Shown: positions 38,116-46,898, numbered from the stretch's first letter. The stretch: DNA of 64,000 nt from Streptomyces sp. NBC_00390 (GCF_036057275.1 NZ_CP107945.1:3038001-3102000), one strand, 5' to 3'. Notes: a model not told the origin generated them from the letters alone. Translations and numbers: made by a program.

Positions 38116-38355
38116 ATGTCCCAGCAGGAAGATCTGACGGCGATGCAGCACCGCATCGACGAGCTCGTCCGACGCGTCGGGCAGTTGGAGCAGACCGTCG
38201 ATCAGCTGCGCGGCGCCGGCCCGGCCGCCCCCAGCGCGCCGAAGCCCCAGGGCCGCCCCGAGCTGGTCACCATCCCCGACACGCCGTACGACAACTCACT
38301 GTGGACGGACTCGGACGACGAGGGACTGGGCGCTCGCGACCGGCACGCACCCTGA
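38116..38355 (+). CDS. Small coiled-coil protein upstream of sdh genes
   Basis: 79 residues. The first 35 are a heptad-patterned helix (EDLTAMQHRIDELVRRVGQL, continuing EQTVDQLRG), then a Pro-rich linker and an acidic C-terminus (LWTDSDDEGLG). GAGGG site 6-10 bases before the ATG. Conserved upstream of the Sdh1 genes as I recall; function unknown. It might be an accessory or regulator of the dehydrogenase, which is inference from position only. Confidence 0.65.
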   Translation: MSQQEDLTAMQHRIDELVRRVGQLEQTVDQLRGAGPAAPSAPKPQGRPELVTIPDTPYDNSLWTDSDDEGLGARDRHAP

Positions 38356-38412
38356 CCTGCCCGTAGGCAGCCCCCAGCCCGTACCCCGATCCCACTCCAC
38401 CCGGAGTCTTCG

Positions 38413-39234
38413 TTGGCCACAGGTACCGAACCACCACAAATCAATACCGGCGTACACGGGGCCACGCGCGCCGCCATCGGCCCCCGCCATCTGCGGACGG
38501 ACCGCTGGTGGCTCACCCCGGCCCTGACCGCCGCCGGACTGCTCGCCTTCATCGTCTACTCGACATGGCGCGCGTTCTCGGGCGCCGACTACTACGCGGC
38601 CCCGTACGTCTCACCGTTCTACTCGCCCTGCCTCGCCGAGAACTGCGTCCCGATGCGGGGCGGCCCCAACTGGGAGATCTTCGGCAGCTGGTGGGGCCTG
38701 TCCCCGGCGCTGCTGATCCTGATCTTCCCGCTCGGCTTCCGGCTGACCTGCTACTACTACCGCAAGGCCTACTACCGGGGCTTCTGGGCCTCGCCCCCGG
38801 CCTGCGCCGTCGCCGAGCCGCACGCGAAGTACACCGGCGAGACCCGCTTCCCGCTCATCCTGCAGAACATCCACCGGTACTTCTTCTACGCCGCCCTCCC
38901 GGTCGCCTCGATCCTGACGTACGACACCGTGCTCGCCTTCCGCGACGAGCACTACGAGTGGGGTCACATGGGCCTCGGCACTCTCGTCTTCCTGGTCAAC
39001 ATCGTGCTGATCTGGGCGTACACCCTCTCGTGCCACTCCTGCCGGCACATCATCGGCGGCCGGCTGCGGCACTTCTCCAAACACCCGGTGCGCTACCGGC
39101 TGTGGGGCTGGGTCGGGAAACTGAACGCCCGTCACATGCTGCTCGCCTGGACGTCGTTGATCAGCGTGGCGTTCGCCGACTTCTACGTCTACCTCCTCGC
39201 CTCCGGCGCCTTCGACGATCCGCGACTCTTCTAG
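38413..39234 (+). CDS. sdhC: Succinate dehydrogenase membrane anchor, Sdh1 type
   Basis: 273 residues from TTG 38413 (GGAG 8 bases upstream). About five membrane helices: ALTAAGLLAFIVYSTW, LSPALLILIFPLGF, FFYAALPVASILTYDTVLAF, GTLVFLVNIVLIWAYTLS and the C-terminal ISVAFADFYVYLLAS. His residues in ILQNIHRYFFYA and CHSCRHIIGG could be haem ligands. Length and gene order match the mycobacterial Sdh1 anchor (Rv0249c, 273 residues, from memory). Carries electrons from SdhB to quinone. Confidence 0.85.
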   Translation: MATGTEPPQINTGVHGATRAAIGPRHLRTDRWWLTPALTAAGLLAFIVYSTWRAFSGADYYAAPYVSPFYSPCLAENCVPMRGGPNWEIFGSWWGLSPALLILIFPLGFRLTCYYYRKAYYRGFWASPPACAVAEPHAKYTGETRFPLILQNIHRYFFYAALPVASILTYDTVLAFRDEHYEWGHMGLGTLVFLVNIVLIWAYTLSCHSCRHIIGGRLRHFSKHPVRYRLWGWVGKLNARHMLLAWTSLISVAFADFYVYLLASGAFDDPRLF

Positions 39235-39251
39235 TTCTGGGGCCTTCTGAC

Positions 39252-41180
39252 ATGACGCAACTCGAACGGCAGCAGTGGGACGTCGTGGTGGTGGGCGCGG
39301 GAGGAGCGGGCCTGCGGGCCGCCATCGAGGCGCGCGAACGGGGCGCCCGTACAGCGGTGATCTGCAAGTCCCTCTTCGGCAAGGCCCATACCGTGATGGC
39401 CGAGGGCGGCATCGCCGCCGCCATGGCCAACGTGAACGCCCACGACAACTGGCAGGTCCACTTCCGCGACACCATGCGCGGCGGGAAGTTCCTCAACCAG
39501 TGGCGGATGGCAGAACTGCACGCCCGTGAGGCCCCCGACCGGGTCTGGGAGCTGGAGACCTGGGGCGCGCTCTTCGACCGCACCTCCGACGGCAGGATCT
39601 CCCAGCGCAACTTCGGCGGCCACGAGTACCCCCGGCTCGCGCACGTCGGCGACCGGACCGGCCTGGAACTGATCCGTACCCTCCAGCAGAAGATCGTCTC
39701 GCTGCAGCAGGAGGACAAGGAGGAGTTCGGGGATTACGAGGCCCGGCTCAAGGTCTTCCAGGAGTGCACGGTCACCCGGGTCATGAAGGACGGGGACAGG
39801 GTCTCGGGCACCTTCTGCTACGAGCGCGAGACCGGCCGGTTCTTCGTGCTCGAGGCGCCGGCGGTGGTGCTCGCCACCGGCGGCATCGGCAAGTCCTTCA
39901 AGGTGACGTCGAACTCCTGGGAGTACACAGGCGACGGCCACGCGCTGGCCCTGCTGGCCGGAGCGCCGCTGCTCAACATGGAGTTCGTGCAGTTCCATCC
40001 GACGGGCATGGTCTGGCCTCCGTCGGTGAAGGGGATCCTGGTCACCGAGTCGGTGCGGGGTGACGGCGGGGTCCTGCGCAACTCCGAGGGCAAGCGGTTC
40101 ATGTTCGACTACATCCCGGACGTCTTCAAGGAGAAGTACGCGCAGTCGGAGGAGGAGGGCGACCGCTGGTACGAGGACCCGGACAACAACCGGCGTCCTC
40201 CCGAACTGCTGCCGCGCGACGAGGTGGCCCGGGCCATCAACTCCGAGGTCAAGGCGGGCCGCGGCTCACCCCACGGCGGGGTGTTCCTGGATGTGTCCAC
40301 CCGCATGCCGGCCGAGGTCATCCGGCGCCGGCTGCCGTCGATGTACCACCAGTTCAAGGAGCTGGCGGATGTCGACATCACGGCCGAGGCGATGGAGGTC
40401 GGGCCGACCTGTCACTACGTGATGGGCGGTATCGCCGTCGAGTCGGACACCGCCGCCACCATCGGCGTCCCAGGCCTCTTCGCGGCCGGTGAGGTCGCGG
40501 GCGGTATGCACGGCTCCAACCGGCTCGGGGGAAACTCCCTCTCCGACCTGCTGGTCTTCGGTCGGCGGGCCGGGCTGCACGCCGCGGAGTACGCCGAGCG
40601 GCTCGGCGAGCGGCCCGCGGTGGACGAGGCCCAGATCGACGCGGCGGCTGCCGAGGCGCTGCGCCCGTTCAGCGCGGAGGGACTGCCCGAAGGGGCCGCG
40701 CCGGAGAACCCGTACACGCTCCATCAGGAGCTGCAGCAGACGATGAACGACCTGGTCGGCATCATCCGGCGCGCGGAGGAGATGGAGCAGGCGCTGCGGA
40801 AACTCGGCGAGCTGCGGGCACGGGCACGGCGGGCCGGGGTCGAGGGGCACCGGCAGTTCAACCCCGGCTGGCACCTCGCGCTGGACCTGCGGAACATGCT
40901 GCTGGTCAGCGAGTGCATCGCACTGGCGGCGCTGGAGCGCACGGAGAGCCGCGGCGGGCACACCCGCGAGGACTGTCCCGCCATGGAGCGCTCCTGGCGG
41001 CGGGTCAATCTGCTGTGCCGGCCGGCCGACCCCGGCGGCGCCGATGCGGCCGCCGCTCCGCAGCGCAGACAGATCGATCTGGTACGCACGACGACCGAGC
41101 CCATCCGTCCCGACCTGCTCGGCCTCTTCGAAAAAGAGGAGCTGGTCAAGTACCTCGCCGAAGAGGAGCTCTACGAGTGA
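39252..41180 (+). CDS. sdhA: Succinate dehydrogenase/fumarate reductase flavoprotein subunit
   Basis: 642 residues from ATG 39252. FAD-binding VVVVGAGGAGLRAAIEA, then KSLFGKAHTVMAEGGIAAA with His46 for covalent FAD attachment. Active-site pieces MEFVQFHPTG and HYVMGGIAVES; substrate Arg in GSNRLGGNSLSDLLVFGRRA. Oxidises succinate to fumarate. Overlaps sdhB by a GTGA junction; stands 17 bases after sdhC. Confidence 0.96.
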   Translation: MTQLERQQWDVVVVGAGGAGLRAAIEARERGARTAVICKSLFGKAHTVMAEGGIAAAMANVNAHDNWQVHFRDTMRGGKFLNQWRMAELHAREAPDRVWELETWGALFDRTSDGRISQRNFGGHEYPRLAHVGDRTGLELIRTLQQKIVSLQQEDKEEFGDYEARLKVFQECTVTRVMKDGDRVSGTFCYERETGRFFVLEAPAVVLATGGIGKSFKVTSNSWEYTGDGHALALLAGAPLLNMEFVQFHPTGMVWPPSVKGILVTESVRGDGGVLRNSEGKRFMFDYIPDVFKEKYAQSEEEGDRWYEDPDNNRRPPELLPRDEVARAINSEVKAGRGSPHGGVFLDVSTRMPAEVIRRRLPSMYHQFKELADVDITAEAMEVGPTCHYVMGGIAVESDTAATIGVPGLFAAGEVAGGMHGSNRLGGNSLSDLLVFGRRAGLHAAEYAERLGERPAVDEAQIDAAAAEALRPFSAEGLPEGAAPENPYTLHQELQQTMNDLVGIIRRAEEMEQALRKLGELRARARRAGVEGHRQFNPGWHLALDLRNMLLVSECIALAALERTESRGGHTREDCPAMERSWRRVNLLCRPADPGGADAAAAPQRRQIDLVRTTTEPIRPDLLGLFEKEELVKYLAEEELYE

Positions 41181-41962
41181 GTTCGACAGCTGCCAGTCAG
41201 TACGTGGCCACCTTCCGGGTGTGGCGGGGCGACCAGGACGGTGGGGCGCTCGAGGACTTCGACGTCGAGGTGCACGACGGGGAGGTCGTCCTCGACATCA
41301 TCCACCGGCTCCAGGCCACCCAGACGCCCGATCTCGCGGTCCGCTGGAACTGCAAGGCGGGCAAGTGCGGTTCGTGCAGCGCGGAGATCAACGGCAGACC
41401 GCGGCTGATGTGCATGACCCGGATGTCGGTCTTCTCGCGGGACGAGACCATCACGATCACCCCGTTGCGTGCCTTCCCCGTGGTGCGGGACCTGGTGACG
41501 GACGTGTCCTTCAACTACGCGAAGGCGAGGGAGGTCCCGTCCTTCGTACCGCCACCGGAGCTCAAGGCCGGTGAGTACCGGATGCAGCAGACCGACGTGG
41601 ACCGCTCGCAGGAGTTCCGCAAGTGCATCGAGTGCTTCCTGTGCCAGGACACCTGCCATGTGGTGCGCGACCACGAGGAGAACAAGGAGGCGTTCGCGGG
41701 CCCGCGTTTCCTGATGCGGGTGGCCGAACTCGACATGCATCCCCTGGACGCCGCGGCCGAGGCGGGCCTGGACCGCAAGAAGTCGGCCCAGGACGAGCAC
41801 GGACTGGGGTACTGCAACATCACCAAGTGCTGCACCGAGGTGTGTCCCGAGCAGATCCGGATCACGGACAACGCGCTGATCCCGCTGAAGGAGCGCGCGG
41901 TGGACCGGAAGTACGACCCGCTGGTGTGGCTGGGCAACAAGATCAGACGCCGGGGGGAGTGA
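41177..41962 (+). CDS. sdhB: Succinate dehydrogenase/fumarate reductase iron-sulfur subunit
   Basis: 261 residues from GTG 41177. [2Fe-2S] cysteines in WNCKAGKCGSCSAEINGRP and LMCMTRM; the ferredoxin-like C-terminal half has CIECFLCQDTCHVV and CNITKCCTEVCPEQ for the 4Fe-4S and 3Fe-4S clusters. The CIECxxC and ITKCCTEVCP forms are those of the Sdh1-type subunit. Transfers electrons from FAD to the membrane anchor. Last gene of the sdhCAB operon; followed by the MITE. Confidence 0.95.
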   Translation: MSSTAASQYVATFRVWRGDQDGGALEDFDVEVHDGEVVLDIIHRLQATQTPDLAVRWNCKAGKCGSCSAEINGRPRLMCMTRMSVFSRDETITITPLRAFPVVRDLVTDVSFNYAKAREVPSFVPPPELKAGEYRMQQTDVDRSQEFRKCIECFLCQDTCHVVRDHEENKEAFAGPRFLMRVAELDMHPLDAAAEAGLDRKKSAQDEHGLGYCNITKCCTEVCPEQIRITDNALIPLKERAVDRKYDPLVWLGNKIRRRGE

Positions 41963-41979
41963 TCAGGCGGCGCTGCTAG

Positions 41980-42272
41980 GCCCTGTCCGGGCGATCTTCG
42001 AGGATCAGTCTGCGGCGTCAGATGTATGGGGTCTCCCCAGGCCCGCCAGGGCCGAGGCATGGGGCCTCCCCAGGCCCGCCAGGGCCGAGGCATGGGGCCT
42101 CCCCAGGCCCGCCAGGGCCGAGGCATGGGGCCTCCCCAGGCCCGCCAGGGCCGAGGGGACACATCGCAAGGCGGAGGATCGCCCTCGTACTGGACGTACT
42201 TGGGTGACTCCGACAACACAGCGAGGTGCCGTAGCTGTCGTCGCGGGCCCGACAAGATCGCCCGGACAGGGC
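41980..42272. mobile_element. MITE-like element with CTAG target duplication and 23-bp inverted ends
   Basis: Ends 41976-41998 and 42254-42276 are perfect inverted repeats of 23 bp, beginning CTAGGCCCTGTCCGG. If CTAG (41976-41979 and 42273-42276) is the 4-bp target duplication typical of IS5-family transposases, the element is 293 bp. There is no transposase frame inside. The interior holds a 33-bp tandem repeat at 42023-42154. GGCCCTGTCC is the start of several Streptomyces IS elements as I recall. Because CTAG is itself palindromic, the duplication is also part of the inverted repeat. Confidence 0.75.
42023..42154. repeat. 33-bp tandem repeat, four copies, inside the MITE
   Basis: Units 42023-42055 (first unit differs by a few bases), 42056-42088, 42089-42121 and 42122-42154; the last three are identical. 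Translated on the minus strand it gives 11-residue repeats (RPWRAWGGPMP), but no real gene is supported. The unit contains its own short inverted word (GGCCC...GGGCC). Confidence 0.9.
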
Positions 42273-42307
42273 CTAGCCTTCCCTCCGCCGCTACCGAGGG
42301 GGAACCA

Positions 42308-42801
42308 GTGCATCCGGAGACGTCCGCGTACCGCCTCGAACTTCCGCGGGAGCTCGGCGCGCGCGTCCGGCGCCAGCTGTCGGTCGCCCTGGTACCGACG
42401 GCGCTGAGCGTGGTGCTCGTGGTTCTGACGGCGCTTGCGAACGACCCGAGCTGGTTCTCCCCCTGCCCGTACTGGTCTTCACCTTCACCTGCCTGCTGAT
42501 CGCACTGCACAACTGGCAGGTCAGCTCGCTGCGCATCGACGTGCACGGCATCACCGGGCATCGCGGCGAGCTGGTGCCGTGGGACAGCATCCGCTTCGTG
42601 CACTTCCAGAGCTCGTCACTGCGGGTCCGGCTGCACCGGCACGACTCGGTGGCCACGACGGTGCAGATCCACTCGGAGGGCTACGGGCTGTCCCGCGGCC
42701 GGCACGCCGAGCGCCGCAGGTCGATCATCGCCGCCGTCGGGCTCTTCGCACCGGGCCGGTACGTCGACGACCCGAAGGAAGCTCTCCGCCGGGCGGCCTA
42801 G
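42308..42801 (+). pseudogene. PH-domain-like membrane protein with a frameshift
   Basis: GTG at 42308 with AGGGGG upstream opens a frame reading ETSAYRLELPRELGARVRRQ, then a helix (SVALVPTALSVVLVVLTALA), and runs out of frame at 42445-42447. Continuing in the next frame gives the expected second helix (LPLPVLVFTFTCLLIALHNW), followed by VSSLRIDVHGITGHRGELVPWDSIRFVHF, the PH-like core, to TAG at 42801. Adding one C in the CCC run restores a 164-residue protein. Either a true recent mutation or a sequencing error. Confidence 0.7.
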
Positions 42802-43898
42802 CGTTCGCCCCAGCCCGCCCGGTAGGCCGCCCAGTCCGCTTCCTCCGCAGCGAAGTCGACGTACAGCGCAACGCCGAAACGTTTCCGGTCGCGGTCCGTG
42901 CGGCCGAGGCCGAGCCGGGTGCCGCGCACCGCGGCGGCGACGGTCTCCGCGTTCTCGTGGTGGCCGAGGTCGTCCTCGTGGAAGAACGGCAGCCCCATCA
43001 GCAGATCGGTGTCCTCGGGGGTGACCTCGAGGGCGAGGGAGGTCTGCTGGGCCACATAGCCGCCGTACATGCCCTCCAGCGGCATCCAGGTGTCGTACGA
43101 CATGACGGCGATCTGGTCGACCCGGCGGGCCACCTCGCCGAAGAACTCCTGCGACCACCACTTCTGGCTGCCCGTGAGCGCGCCGTTCACGCTGTGGGCG
43201 GCCGGCAGCGGATCGATCTGGTGGGCCGCCACGGAGAGCGGGGCCTTGCGTGCCCGCGTCAGCTCGCCCAGGTCGTCGAGGAGCGACAGGTAGTCGCGGT
43301 CGCCTGAGTGGAGTGGCTCAAGGTCGAAGTGGACACCGTCGAAGCCCGCATCCAGGATCTGCCGGGTGGAGCGCACCACCGCGGCCCTGGACGCCGGCCT
43401 CTCCAGGCGCAGCCCGTCCGGTCCCTCGGTGGCCAGCACATCGCCGAGCCAGGCCTGGACGCGGACGCCCGGGATCCGCCGGTGGACCGAGTCGATCAGC
43501 CACCGCGCACGCGGGTAGCGGTCGGCGGGCAGCGTGCCGTCGTGCTCCAGCGGACCCGCGTGCACATAGAGGTCCTTGATGCCCGTCCCCCTGATCTGCT
43601 CGGCGAACGCGTCGAGGTCGGCGTCCTTCTTGCGGCCGTCCACCCAGGCGTGGCCGAGCCAGATCGCGTCCTGTCCGCGGGTGCGGGTGCCGTCCTTGAG
43701 GTCCCCCATGTAGTTGACACGCAGTGCTGCCGCGGCGCCGAGGGCCGGCACGAGGACGACCAGCGCCAGGGCGAGAGCGATCCGTCGCGGCCATCTCAGA
43801 CGCCGGCTGCGCCATCCCCGTACGAACACCCGCGCGACCCGCGTCCGGCCCAGCGCCCTCAGGCGCCCCCGTATCCCCACCCCGTGATCTGTTCCCAT
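42798..43898 (-). CDS. Membrane-anchored GH18-like protein with degenerate active site
   Basis: 366 residues from ATG 43898. An Arg-rich cytosolic N-terminus, one helix (IALALALVVLVPALGAAAAL), then an extracytoplasmic TIM-barrel-like domain. The fold signature FDGVHFDLEP (residues 186-195) aligns with the GH18 motif FDGIDLDWE: Asp192 and Glu194 match, but the first of the motif's conserved aspartates after DG is His190. Chitinase-like activity is therefore doubtful; the protein may bind rather than cut glycans. Its stop codon overlaps the convergent PH-like gene in the palindrome CTAG. Confidence 0.7.
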   Translation of the reverse strand: MGTDHGVGIRGRLRALGRTRVARVFVRGWRSRRLRWPRRIALALALVVLVPALGAAAALRVNYMGDLKDGTRTRGQDAIWLGHAWVDGRKKDADLDAFAEQIRGTGIKDLYVHAGPLEHDGTLPADRYPRARWLIDSVHRRIPGVRVQAWLGDVLATEGPDGLRLERPASRAAVVRSTRQILDAGFDGVHFDLEPLHSGDRDYLSLLDDLGELTRARKAPLSVAAHQIDPLPAAHSVNGALTGSQKWWSQEFFGEVARRVDQIAVMSYDTWMPLEGMYGGYVAQQTSLALEVTPEDTDLLMGLPFFHEDDLGHHENAETVAAAVRGTRLGLGRTDRDRKRFGVALYVDFAAEEADWAAYRAGWGER

Positions 43899-44019
43899 GC
43901 GGCGCAAGCCTAGCCACGCGCGGTGGCCGGCCCGGCTCGGCCATCGGAGGCGTCGCCCGTCAACAGCCGGTGCGCGGCTGCGGTCGCGACTCCGCAGCAC
44001 CCGGCATAGCCTCCCAAAT

Positions 44020-46146
44020 GTGACAGGAAGAGCCACCCGGGCTGTCCTTGCCGTACTGGTGGCGGCGTGGTGGCTGGTCGTGCCCGCCGTCGGCGGCGCA
44101 CACGCCGACGACCCCGTCAGCCTTTCCCGCGAGGGACAGATCACCGACCGCGTCGGTGCGCTGGACGACCGCGAACCACAGGTCGAGCAGGCTCTGGACC
44201 GCCTCTACGACCATCAGCGGCTGCAGCTCTTCGTGGTGTACGTACGCGACTTCTCCGGCCGTTCCGCACAGGAGTGGGCGGACGAGACGGCGCGGAAGAA
44301 CGGACTCGGCACGAACGACGTCCTCCTCGCCGTCGCCACGCACGACCGGCAGTACGCCTACTACGTCGACGCCCGCTCCCGGCTGACCGACGCCCAGCTC
44401 GCGGAGGTCGCCGGCGAGGCCGTGGAGCCCCCGCTGCGGGAGAACGACTGGGCCGGCGCCGCGATCGGGGCTGCCGACGGGTACGACGCGGTGCTGTCCG
44501 GCCGGCCGGTGCCTCAGGTCTCCATCACACCGGGCGCAGCGGATCCGGGCACGGACACCGGCGCCGGCACGGGAGCAGGTGATCTTGTGCTGCCCGTCGC
44601 GGTGGTCGGCGGCGCCGGGGCGCTGGCCGCGTACGCGTACGCCCGGCGCAAACGGCGGACCGCGACCCGCACCACTCCGCAGGGCGGTCAGGAGGGATGG
44701 GGAACGCCGCAGGAGCAGACGACGCTGCCCGAACTCGACGCCCGGGCCAAGCAGGCGCTGGTGGACACGGATGACGCGGTGCGCACCAGCCAGGAGGAAC
44801 TGGGCTTCGCCACCGCCCAGTTCGGGGAGGAGGCGGCGAAGCCGTTCACCGAGGCCGTGGCGGAGGCGAAGAACGAGCTGACCGCCGCGTTCCGGCTGCG
44901 TCAGCAGCTCGACGACGCCTATCCGGAGGACGACGCCGCCCGCCGCCGGATGCTGGACGAGATCATCGCCCGCTGCACGGCTGCCAATCGCCGTCTCGAC
45001 GCGGAGTCCGAGGACTTCGACCGGCTGCGCGAGCTGGAGCGCAACGCCCCGCAGGCGCTCGCCGCCGCGGACGAGGCCTTCCGGGAGACCGACGGCCGCA
45101 TCGTCAGCGCGCAGGCGGCACTCGGCGTGATGGGCGAGCGGTACGCACCGTCCGCGTCCGCACCCGTGACGGGCAATGTGCAACAGGCCAGGGAACGGCT
45201 GGAATTCGCGGCGAACAGTCTTCAGGCGGCCCGGCAGGCGGTCGAGGAGGCCGACCACGGCGCGGCGGCGGTGCAGGTACGTGCTGCGGAGGGCGCGGTC
45301 GCGCAGGCCGGGCAGCTCATCGACGCCGTCGACCGGCGGGCACAGGAGCTCGCGGAGGCGGCGGGGAAGCTGCCGGGCGCGCTCACCGAGACGGACACGG
45401 ACCTGGCCGAGGCGCGTGGACTGCTGGAGGGTACGCAGGAGGGCGTGTCGACGGCCGGACTGCAGGGGCGGATCGCGCGCGCGGAGACGGTGGCGGCGGA
45501 GGTGCGCCGGGAGGTGGAGGCGGGACCGTACGACCCGATCGACGCGCTGCGGCGGGTGGAGGAGGCGGACGCGGCGCTCGACGAGGCGCTGTCGGGGGCG
45601 CGCGAGAACGAGCAGGGCATGCGGCGGGCCCGGGCGCTGCTGGACCGGACGATGCTCGCCGCGCGCTCGAGCATCGGGGCGGCCGCGGACTACATCACCA
45701 CACATCGGGGGGCGGTGGGTGCCGAGGCGCGTACCCGGCTGGCGGAGGCACAGCGACGGCTGGAGCAGGCGCGGGCGATGGCCGGGACGGAGCGGGAAGG
45801 GGAGGCCGACGGGGATCCGCAGGGTGCGCTGGCTCAGGCGCAGCAGGCGGACGCGCTGGCACAGCACGCGCAGCAGCTGGCCGAGGAAGATGTGCGCGGC
45901 TACGGGAACCCGTTCGGGCCGGGCGGTGTACAAGGAGCAGGAAGCGCGGGGGGTGGGCTCGGGGGCGCGGTGCTCGGCGGGATCATCCTCGGCGGACTGT
46001 TCGGCGGCGGGGGAAGGGGCGGGGGCCATGGCGGCGGTTTCGGTGGGGGCGGTTCAGGGGGGTTCGGGGGCGGCGGCTTCGGCGGCGGGCCCGGCAGCTT
46101 CGGCGGCGGCGGCACCCGCGGCCGGCTGGGCGGTGGCCGTTTCTGA
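44020..46146 (+). CDS. TPM-domain (YgcG/Psb32-type) surface protein
   Basis: 708 residues from GTG 44020. Signal peptide (VLAVLVAAWWLVVPAVGGAHA), then a TPM domain (ITDRVGALDDREPQVEQALD, VVYVRDFSGRSAQEWADETA, LGTNDVLLAVATHDRQYAYY), a membrane helix (VLPVAVVGGAGALAAYAYA), and about 400 residues of helical coiled-coil with heavy Ala/Glu/Gln/Arg. The C-terminus is Gly-rich with repeated GGGFGG units, low complexity. It sits 41 bases before pspA, a pairing seen in actinobacteria, consistent with envelope stress. Start choice is uncertain because no ribosome site is visible. Confidence 0.8.
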   Translation: MTGRATRAVLAVLVAAWWLVVPAVGGAHADDPVSLSREGQITDRVGALDDREPQVEQALDRLYDHQRLQLFVVYVRDFSGRSAQEWADETARKNGLGTNDVLLAVATHDRQYAYYVDARSRLTDAQLAEVAGEAVEPPLRENDWAGAAIGAADGYDAVLSGRPVPQVSITPGAADPGTDTGAGTGAGDLVLPVAVVGGAGALAAYAYARRKRRTATRTTPQGGQEGWGTPQEQTTLPELDARAKQALVDTDDAVRTSQEELGFATAQFGEEAAKPFTEAVAEAKNELTAAFRLRQQLDDAYPEDDAARRRMLDEIIARCTAANRRLDAESEDFDRLRELERNAPQALAAADEAFRETDGRIVSAQAALGVMGERYAPSASAPVTGNVQQARERLEFAANSLQAARQAVEEADHGAAAVQVRAAEGAVAQAGQLIDAVDRRAQELAEAAGKLPGALTETDTDLAEARGLLEGTQEGVSTAGLQGRIARAETVAAEVRREVEAGPYDPIDALRRVEEADAALDEALSGARENEQGMRRARALLDRTMLAARSSIGAAADYITTHRGAVGAEARTRLAEAQRRLEQARAMAGTEREGEADGDPQGALAQAQQADALAQHAQQLAEEDVRGYGNPFGPGGVQGAGSAGGGLGGAVLGGIILGGLFGGGGRGGGHGGGFGGGGSGGFGGGGFGGGPGSFGGGGTRGRLGGGRF

Positions 46147-46187
46147 GCCGACTGCTCGTTTTTCCACGGCGCACAAGGAGAAGTGCC

Positions 46188-46898
46188 ATGACCAAGCAGA
46201 CCGTTCTCGGCCGGGTCGCCCAGCTGGCGAAGGCCAATATCAATGCGTTGCTGGACCAGGCCGAGGACCCGCAGAAGATGCTGGACCAGCTGATCCGCGA
46301 CTACACGAACAACATCGCGGAGGCGGAGCAGGCGGTGGCGAGCACCATCGGCAATCTGCGGCTGATGGAGCAGGACCACAAGGAGGATGTGGAGGCCGCC
46401 GAGGAGTGGGGCCAGAAGGCGCTCGCGGCGAGCAGGAAGGCGGACGAACTGCGCGCGGCGGGCCGGAGCGCGGATGCGGACCGGTTCGACGGCCTGGCGA
46501 AGGTGGCGCTGGGCCGCCAACTGCAGTCGGAGAATGAGGCGAAGACCGCCGAGCCGACGATCGCGTCGCAGACCCAGGTCGTGGACAAGCTCAAATCCGG
46601 CCTGGACCAGATGAAGTCGAAGCTGACCGAGCTTCAGTCGAAGCGGGACGAGCTGGTGGCGCGCGCCAAGTCGGCGCAGGCGCAGAACCAGATGATGGAC
46701 GCCGTGAAGAACATCGACGTGCTCGACCCGACGAGCGAGCTGAACCGCTTCGAGGACAAGGTGCGGCGCGAGGAGGCGAAGGCCATGGGCAAGCAGGAGC
46801 TCGCGGCGTCGTCGCTGGACGCCCAGTTCGAGCAGCTGGACAGCCTGGGCGACAACGCGGAGATCGAGGCACGGCTGGCCGCGCTCAAGGCGGCGTAG
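46188..46898 (+). CDS. pspA: PspA/IM30 family envelope-stress protein
   Basis: 236 residues with AAGGAG 8 bases before the ATG. PspA pattern: an N-terminal amphipathic helix (TVLGRVAQLAKANINALLDQ), then AEDPQKMLDQLIRDYTNNIA, and long coiled-coils (VDKLKSGLDQMKSKLTELQS) to the C-terminal helix LEAQFEQL-like DAQFEQLDSLGDNAEIEARL. Forms ESCRT-III-like rings that protect the cytoplasmic membrane. Downstream, around 46960-46986, the 14-base word GGAAGGACGGGCAG occurs twice. Confidence 0.92.
   Translation: MTKQTVLGRVAQLAKANINALLDQAEDPQKMLDQLIRDYTNNIAEAEQAVASTIGNLRLMEQDHKEDVEAAEEWGQKALAASRKADELRAAGRSADADRFDGLAKVALGRQLQSENEAKTAEPTIASQTQVVDKLKSGLDQMKSKLTELQSKRDELVARAKSAQAQNQMMDAVKNIDVLDPTSELNRFEDKVRREEAKAMGKQELAASSLDAQFEQLDSLGDNAEIEARLAALKAA

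Noticed and set aside
42023..42154. CRISPR array
   Set aside because: The repeats are directly adjacent with no spacers.
42005..42313. Gene on the minus strand made of RPWRAWGGPMP repeats
   Set aside because: It is the translation of the MITE's 33-bp tandem repeat; no independent coding evidence.
43960..46029. 689-codon frame on the minus strand
   Set aside because: Antisense to the TPM-domain gene; low-complexity Arg/Leu/Gly shadow.
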